Assembly (NCBI GenBank): GCA_022711595.1
Contig: JAKLET010000013.1
Location: 1 to 64,000, forward strand
Direction: 5' to 3'
Source: Deltaproteobacteria bacterium
GTDB taxonomy: Bacteria > Desulfobacterota > Syntrophorhabdia > Syntrophorhabdales > Syntrophorhabdaceae
DNA: 64,000 nt
Position numbers and translations under genes: made by a program. The notes below the pieces were generated by a model that saw nothing but the letters and a program-made list of their open reading frames with translations, was not told the origin of the DNA and made no database searches. Below are positions 59,960 to 64,000 of this stretch, piece by piece; positions within the stretch are counted from its first letter, which is position 1; each line of letters starts with the position of its first letter.

Positions 59960-60514
59960 TCACGAAAAGCGTTTGATGCGCCCCGAAATCTCCCTGGCCA
60001 GATCGTCCGCGCACTGTGATCCGATCAAGAGCGGCTTGCCTTCGTAAAGCTCAAGCTGTACTCCCCGGTTCCCGCTGACATTGTATGCCCTGCCGCTTTT
60101 TCCATACCGTATCCCCCAGCCGCCATATTCCCGGATGGGGCTGTAGGTCCTGGCACGGCATGATCTGATGGTATCGAAGGGAATCGTTTTCTTCATAAAA
60201 GGGACAAAACGGACCAGGATCTCGCGATCTCTAACCTCGGTTATAAGCCTGGTATAATAAAAAAGGCAGACCATCAAAAAAATAAAAAGGATGGCCCCGC
60301 TCCCTACCAGCGCAAGTTCTGTGTCCGACATGGGCTTCGAACCCCAGGGCCGCCCGAGAAGCAGCTGCTGGAACATGCCGTTGCCAAAAAGCGCGGCCAG
60401 GAACAGGCTTGGAAAAAGGACCAGTATCCAGAGCCACTTTTGCTGAAAACGCTGCTCTTCGCGAAAGTAAACAGCGCGGCCATGGTCATCCTGATATACC
60501 TGCGACGATGACAT
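59960..60514 (-). CDS. DUF6141-like membrane protein
   Basis: The 184-residue protein has two membrane helices (about 27-50 and 66-88) and a beta-rich end with VRDREILVRFVPF, IPFDTIRSCRARTYSPIREY, GGWGIRYGKSGRAYNVSGN and GVQLELYEGKPLLIGSQ. This matches small bacterial membrane proteins known as DUF6141, related to PH-like YdbT domains. Function unknown. Confidence 0.7.
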   Translation of the reverse strand: MSSSQVYQDDHGRAVYFREEQRFQQKWLWILVLFPSLFLAALFGNGMFQQLLLGRPWGSKPMSDTELALVGSGAILFIFLMVCLFYYTRLITEVRDREILVRFVPFMKKTIPFDTIRSCRARTYSPIREYGGWGIRYGKSGRAYNVSGNRGVQLELYEGKPLLIGSQCADDLAREISGRIKRFS

Positions 60515-60528
60515 CTAAAAATGCCTCT

Positions 60529-61050
60529 CTATTTCAGGGGTCCCTTTATGATCTTTATATCGTCAACCCAGACCGTCCCCTTGCCCTCTATTACGACATT
60601 GAGCTTCAAGAGCTCCGGTTTCTGGCCTTTTTTAAGGAAAAAAGGTGTCTCCTGGGTCACCCAGTCCGTGGTGCCCGTAAGAGGCGATTCAAGGGCGCGG
60701 GAGAAATACTCGCCGCCGCCGGGAAAAATGCACCACATCTCAAGATAAACCTTTCCTTCAACGTCCTTTGTTTTCAGCTTCGCCCTGTAAGTCACCCTGG
60801 CGTCTTCAAGGCCGTCAACTTTCATCTCGTAAAGCCGGACCGTGGCCGGGGAAAAGGTATCAATCCTGACGGACCCCCTGCCGTCGCTGGACACGGCGGG
60901 ATCGAAAACAACATTGTTCAGCGTCAGCATCCCCTCCATGCTGTCGATGGGATATTTTTTCAATTCCTGTGGGGCGGTTGTTTGCTGGCAACCCGTGTTG
61001 AACGCACACAAAAAAAGAATGACGGCAATGACGGCGAATAGTTTCTTCAT
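60529..61050 (-). CDS. Lipoprotein of unknown function
   Basis: About 173 residues. KKLFAVIAVILFLCAFNTGC gives a lipobox-type signal. The mature part looks like a jelly-roll or carbohydrate-binding-like domain (VRIDTFSPATVRLYEM, ARVTYRAKLKTKDVEGKVYL, EMWCIFPGGGEYFS, KLNVVIEGKGTVWVDDIKII). ATG 61050 has AAGGAGG six bases upstream. It stands 15 bases before the DUF6141 gene, which may follow it in the transcript. Confidence 0.7.
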   Translation of the reverse strand: MKKLFAVIAVILFLCAFNTGCQQTTAPQELKKYPIDSMEGMLTLNNVVFDPAVSSDGRGSVRIDTFSPATVRLYEMKVDGLEDARVTYRAKLKTKDVEGKVYLEMWCIFPGGGEYFSRALESPLTGTTDWVTQETPFFLKKGQKPELLKLNVVIEGKGTVWVDDIKIIKGPLK

Positions 61051-61191
61051 GCACTGACCTCCTTGAACCGTCTTTTTGAGGCCTATCAAGACCCCACCTG
61101 CGGCATACCTTTGTTCACAATAGTATCACATGAAGGGTATCTTTGCAGATGTTTTTTGAAGACAGGGCCGCGCATCAAACGCTTTTCTCAT

Positions 61192-61452
61192 TCAGCCGGT
61201 CAGGACCTCCAGAATGCGGGGAAAGATGAATTCCGCGATGTCCGGAAAGCAGCCTCCGCGGGTTATGATGAGGTACCGGACGCTGTGGGTCGGAAAGAGT
61301 GCTTCTTCCGGGGCCGGCTCCGATCCAGAACATTCAACACCGGGCAGTGCGAGCTATTTTTCCATAACTTCCGGGAGATTGTGCAGCTTGCCGCCGATAA
61401 TGGTCCAGTCTTTGTTCCTGAATTCGGGATGAAAGAACACGCCGGCCCTCAT
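61192..61452 (-). pseudogene. Broken histone-deacetylase-like gene with an in-frame TAG
   Basis: The minus-strand frame starts with ATG 61452 overlapping the stop of the radical SAM gene (ATGA). It reads MRAGVFFHPEFRNKDWTIIG, then GKLHNLPEVMEK, reaches TAG at codon 33 (61356-61354), and continues LALPGVECSGSEPAPEE, FPTHSVRYLIITRGG and CFPDIAEFIFPRILEVLTG to a TGA. The two ends resemble the beginning and end of HDAC/acetoin-utilisation proteins; the catalytic middle (about 200 residues by my recollection of the family) is missing. It is therefore a deletion derivative with an amber codon. 61053-61191 shows nothing else. Confidence 0.7.
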
Positions 61453-63524
61453 ACATCTTCTCCCGCTGTTTTATCCTGTTGTCCCTGGGCGGGGACAAAC
61501 GCTATCAGACCCCTTTCAAAGAACAGGAAGAGCCATGGCAGCACTTCGTGGTATGCTGTATCCTTCGCCAGTTCGTCTATCGATTCACTGACGGGGCGGT
61601 CATGGCGCGTAAAGGAATCGAACATGCGTTCTGCCATGCCCGGGTACCGGTACACTTCAATATTGAATGACCTCTCCTCTTTCCTTACAATGCCTTTCAT
61701 GAAGTATACATGGTCGCTTTCATCCGGTTCGACCCCGGGGGCCGGGGTGCCTTCCGCCAGTGCTTTTTTGAAGGTATCGGACACCATTGGCGGGGTTGTT
61801 GCGTACCGTCCGGCAACCACCCTGTCGCCCGGCACAGCCTTCAGGCCTGCAAGGTCCCCCGGCACGGCGGGTCCGTCGGAAACAGTGTCCAGGGTGTATT
61901 TCCCGGTAAGGACGCAATCAAAACAGTCCTTTTCATATCTGAAGATATCCAGTATGGGCCGGCAATCAGAGAACCCCTCAAATACCCATCTTTCAAAATA
62001 CTCCATAAACCTTGCCCTGTCCAGGGACCAGTGCGGCTTCAACTCCATGCAGATATCGACAATACGCCTTGTCCGGGCCGACCAGAATATGATCGCCAGG
62101 CAAGTATGGACGAAAGACCGCGTGATGAAGTGCGACAGTGTGGCGAGCCCCTTTATCTCGTCATGCTTCAGTGGAAAGGAGTAGAACACGGAGAATATCT
62201 CCGGTGAAAGCCTGAACATGGCGTGTGTTTCGGGAGAAGAGAAGAAGCGTTCATTGTAATCGGTTGTGTCCCTGTCGGGGTCATATACCAGGCCTTCCCT
62301 GCATTCATTGAATATGTCCGTTCCGGAATATATCATGAGGGGGTTGATCTGGTAATTCACATTGAAGAGCCTGCTGAAGGCAACGAGCCTCATTGTCTTC
62401 TCGACGTCATCGGGCGTTTCTTCCGGGAACTCTATCATGTAGCCAAGATCAAGCTCCAGGCCTTCGCCGCAAAGACGGGGGATGATATCGTATGCCCTGG
62501 CCACATTTCTGTATTTCCTGATCTTTTTCTGGACAACCTCGGAACCGCTTTCTATGCCGATAAAGATCTTGTTGCATCCCGAGTCTTTCAAAAGGCCGCC
62601 TATGTCCTCATCATTGAGGCCGTCAAGCCTTATAAAGCAATTCCAGTCAAAATCAAGCTTTTTTGTCATAGCGGCCAGCGAGCGGCACAGGTCCCTGGCT
62701 TCCCCTGTGCTGCCGAAAAGGTTGTCATGCTGAAAGGACACCGTTCCCAGGGTAGTGAACTTCGCCTTGAGCATCTCGAGCTCTTTTTCGATCCTTCCGG
62801 CTGATTTGTACCGGCATTTCCTGCTGAAAAACTTTCCCGTAAAACAAAAAGAACAATTATTGGGACACCCTCGTCCCGCCTCCACGAGCAGTCCCGGAAC
62901 CGGATAGGGGTAGCAGTCATAATCCGGCAAGGGAAGGGCGTCGAGATCGTCCGGCAAGGGGGCCGCGGCCGTTGACATGACCTTTCCTGTTCCGTCCCGG
63001 TAATGCAGGCCTCCGACAGACACCCGGGGGCGCTCCCCTAAAAGGGCCTCAACGAAGAGAGGGAAGGTGAGGTCGGCCTCTCCGCTCAGGACATAATCCA
63101 CAAAGGGGAACAATTCCATCGTTATGCCGGCGACAGCGGAAGACTGGGGCCCGCCGAAAAGCGTCACACTTTCGGGATAATCTTCCTTGATCCTCCGGGC
63201 AAGGTACAGCGCGGCATGGTGGGATGTGCAAAGCGTTTGAAAACCGGCCAGGAACCTGCCGTTGCCGGGGGCCGCCGCGGATATGATCTCCCTGACCTTT
63301 CGATACAGTCCGGGAAAAAGCTCTCCGGGAGCATCGTCAAGCAGTGATGCCTCATGATTGAGGTCAATTATCCGGGTCGCGCATCCGCTCATGTGCTTTA
63401 TGGACCCCGCCAGGCTGAACAATCCGAGGGGGGGCATCACCTGGAAAGGAGGCGCCTCTTCGGGAAAAAGAGTGATAATGTTCAGGGGAAATATATTCAG
63501 ACTGTTGAAAAGAAAAACTTTCAT
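61449..63524 (-). CDS. B12-binding domain radical SAM protein
   Basis: 691 residues. The first 190 residues fit a cobalamin-binding domain (PPFQVMPPLGLFSLAG, VTLFGGPQSSAVAGI, YVLSGEADLTFP). The radical SAM cluster is GCPNNCSFCFTGKFFS (CxxxCxxC, about residue 225), followed by SFQHDNLFGSTGEA, WNCFIRLDGL, KIFIGIESGSE and DLGYMIEFPEE. A 270-residue C-terminal region is unassigned. It probably methylates or rearranges an unactivated carbon with cobalamin; substrate unknown. GAGGG precedes the ATG. It is 7 bases from the next radical SAM gene and overlaps the HDAC-like remnant. Confidence 0.88.
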   Translation of the reverse strand: MKVFLFNSLNIFPLNIITLFPEEAPPFQVMPPLGLFSLAGSIKHMSGCATRIIDLNHEASLLDDAPGELFPGLYRKVREIISAAAPGNGRFLAGFQTLCTSHHAALYLARRIKEDYPESVTLFGGPQSSAVAGITMELFPFVDYVLSGEADLTFPLFVEALLGERPRVSVGGLHYRDGTGKVMSTAAAPLPDDLDALPLPDYDCYPYPVPGLLVEAGRGCPNNCSFCFTGKFFSRKCRYKSAGRIEKELEMLKAKFTTLGTVSFQHDNLFGSTGEARDLCRSLAAMTKKLDFDWNCFIRLDGLNDEDIGGLLKDSGCNKIFIGIESGSEVVQKKIRKYRNVARAYDIIPRLCGEGLELDLGYMIEFPEETPDDVEKTMRLVAFSRLFNVNYQINPLMIYSGTDIFNECREGLVYDPDRDTTDYNERFFSSPETHAMFRLSPEIFSVFYSFPLKHDEIKGLATLSHFITRSFVHTCLAIIFWSARTRRIVDICMELKPHWSLDRARFMEYFERWVFEGFSDCRPILDIFRYEKDCFDCVLTGKYTLDTVSDGPAVPGDLAGLKAVPGDRVVAGRYATTPPMVSDTFKKALAEGTPAPGVEPDESDHVYFMKGIVRKEERSFNIEVYRYPGMAERMFDSFTRHDRPVSESIDELAKDTAYHEVLPWLFLFFERGLIAFVPAQGQQDKTAGEDV

Positions 63525-63530
63525 GTCCCT

Positions 63531-64000
63531 CTACATAACAACGTTCTTCTGGCTGCCCAGGTGCTCGTGAAAATACAGGTAGTTTTCGTACGGTGACCGC
63601 GGGGCGGAAAAATAGCAGGGCTCAAGCCATTGGAAGGTCCTCTTTCCATAGACGTGCGGTGAAAAAGCGCCTAAGTTACCATCGATCATCCTTCCCAGGG
63701 GTGTCTGTTCGTAGATCCTTAGCCCAAAAACAAAACTGAACTGCAGAGGGGCCTTTTCATAGGACCTGCAGAAGTCTATCACCTCTTCAATGCTCTCCCT
63801 GGTTTCCCCGTACATCCCGACAATGAAATTGATCATAAGGAAGATCCCGTTATCGATGCAGATATCGATATTCTCCCTTATTGTCCGGGCATCGCAGCGC
63901 CTTCCGTTCATGCGCAGCACATCGTCGTTCACGCTGTCGATGGTAAAACCGAAGTCTCTCAGATTGGCCTTGTAAAGAAGGCCGGCGAATTGCCGGGTCA
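63531..64000 (-). CDS. Second radical SAM protein, N terminus beyond the window edge
   Basis: The minus-strand frame is open from the window end to a TAG at 63533-63531, about 156 residues. It reads FAGLLYKANLRDFGFTIDS, NDDVLRMNG, IDICIDNGIFLMINFIVGMY and ETRESIEEVIDFCRS, typical of the second half of a radical SAM/B12 protein. The cluster motif would lie outside. A GTG start at 63932 is internal and not real. It precedes and is close to the next radical SAM gene, so the two may act together. Confidence 0.82.
   Translation of the reverse strand, partial: TRQFAGLLYKANLRDFGFTIDSVNDDVLRMNGRRCDARTIRENIDICIDNGIFLMINFIVGMYGETRESIEEVIDFCRSYEKAPLQFSFVFGLRIYEQTPLGRMIDGNLGAFSPHVYGKRTFQWLEPCYFSAPRSPYENYLYFHEHLGSQKNVVM

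Noticed and set aside
61354-61356. TAG read as pyrrolysine
   Set aside because: The surrounding gene has also lost the catalytic middle of its family, so decay is the simpler explanation.
63531-63932. Complete 133-residue gene starting with GTG at 63932
   Set aside because: The same frame stays open to the window edge with radical SAM-like residues before the GTG, so the gene is truncated by the window.

Overview
The window reads as a stretch of chromosome from a moderately GC-rich Gram-negative bacterium. Supporting marks are lipobox lipoproteins, a TolC/RND efflux set, gap-pgk-tpiA-secG followed by a tRNA-Leu, and many PAS, HAMP, Cache and SpoIIE signalling proteins. My best guess is an anaerobic deltaproteobacterium in the broad sense (Desulfobacterota, Syntrophorhabdus-like). 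That is an inference from gene content, not a database result. No plasmid, prophage or CRISPR array is visible.

Layout. 1-4 kb: a cut-off gene end, tRNA-Glu and tRNA-Lys, then the de novo NAD operon nadC-nadA-nadB from a near-consensus promoter that leaves almost no leader. 4-11.6 kb: a chemoreceptor with its Cache sensor at the C terminus, two small envelope proteins, an IS3-type remnant, nhaA, a carboxylesterase and a divergent serine recombinase carrying zinc ribbons. 12-14.6 kb: molybdenum cofactor genes moaA-moaC-MOSC-mogA. 15-18.8 kb: a NYN/PIN-like nuclease, a lipoprotein, a MEDS-PAS sensor lacking an output domain, and a zinc-ribbon membrane protein. 18.8-28 kb: two housekeeping runs on the minus strand, queA-tgt-yajC-rpsF-OB protein-rpsR-rplI-dnaB-pgsA and gap-pgk-tpiA-secG-tRNA-Leu.

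28-40.9 kb: a cytidylate-kinase-like protein, a flavin reductase, a tightly coupled five-gene operon (membrane protein, ParB-like, SPL-like radical SAM, SDR, DUF4013), tRNA-His, a CDF transporter, and a partner-switching set: STAS antagonist, HATPase kinase, Cache-HAMP-SpoIIE phosphatase and a fused-in-operon NMT1-type binding protein. 40.9-46.7 kb: a complete tripartite RND efflux operon with its own promoter. 46.8-50.7 kb: a DUF169 protein, an exported cysteine/coiled-coil protein, a second DUF169 copy reduced to its C terminus, and a B3/B4 protein. 51-64 kb: a hybrid histidine kinase, a lipase lipoprotein with a DUF4105 membrane protein, a two-repeat exported protein, phosphoglucomutase, a PPC-domain protein, small envelope proteins, and two adjacent radical SAM genes followed by a broken histone-deacetylase-like gene.

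The most unusual features are: (1) several families of degenerate low-complexity 'word' repeats that sit in intergenic gaps, mostly at gene 3' ends and between convergent genes; (2) genes that look leaderless (nadC, queA, the NYN gene); (3) the HDAC-like remnant with an in-frame TAG; (4) the substrate-binding protein translationally coupled to a SpoIIE phosphatase; (5) the ParB-like/SPL-like coupled operon; and (6) the exported protein built from two CPxC-coiled-coil-CxxxC modules.
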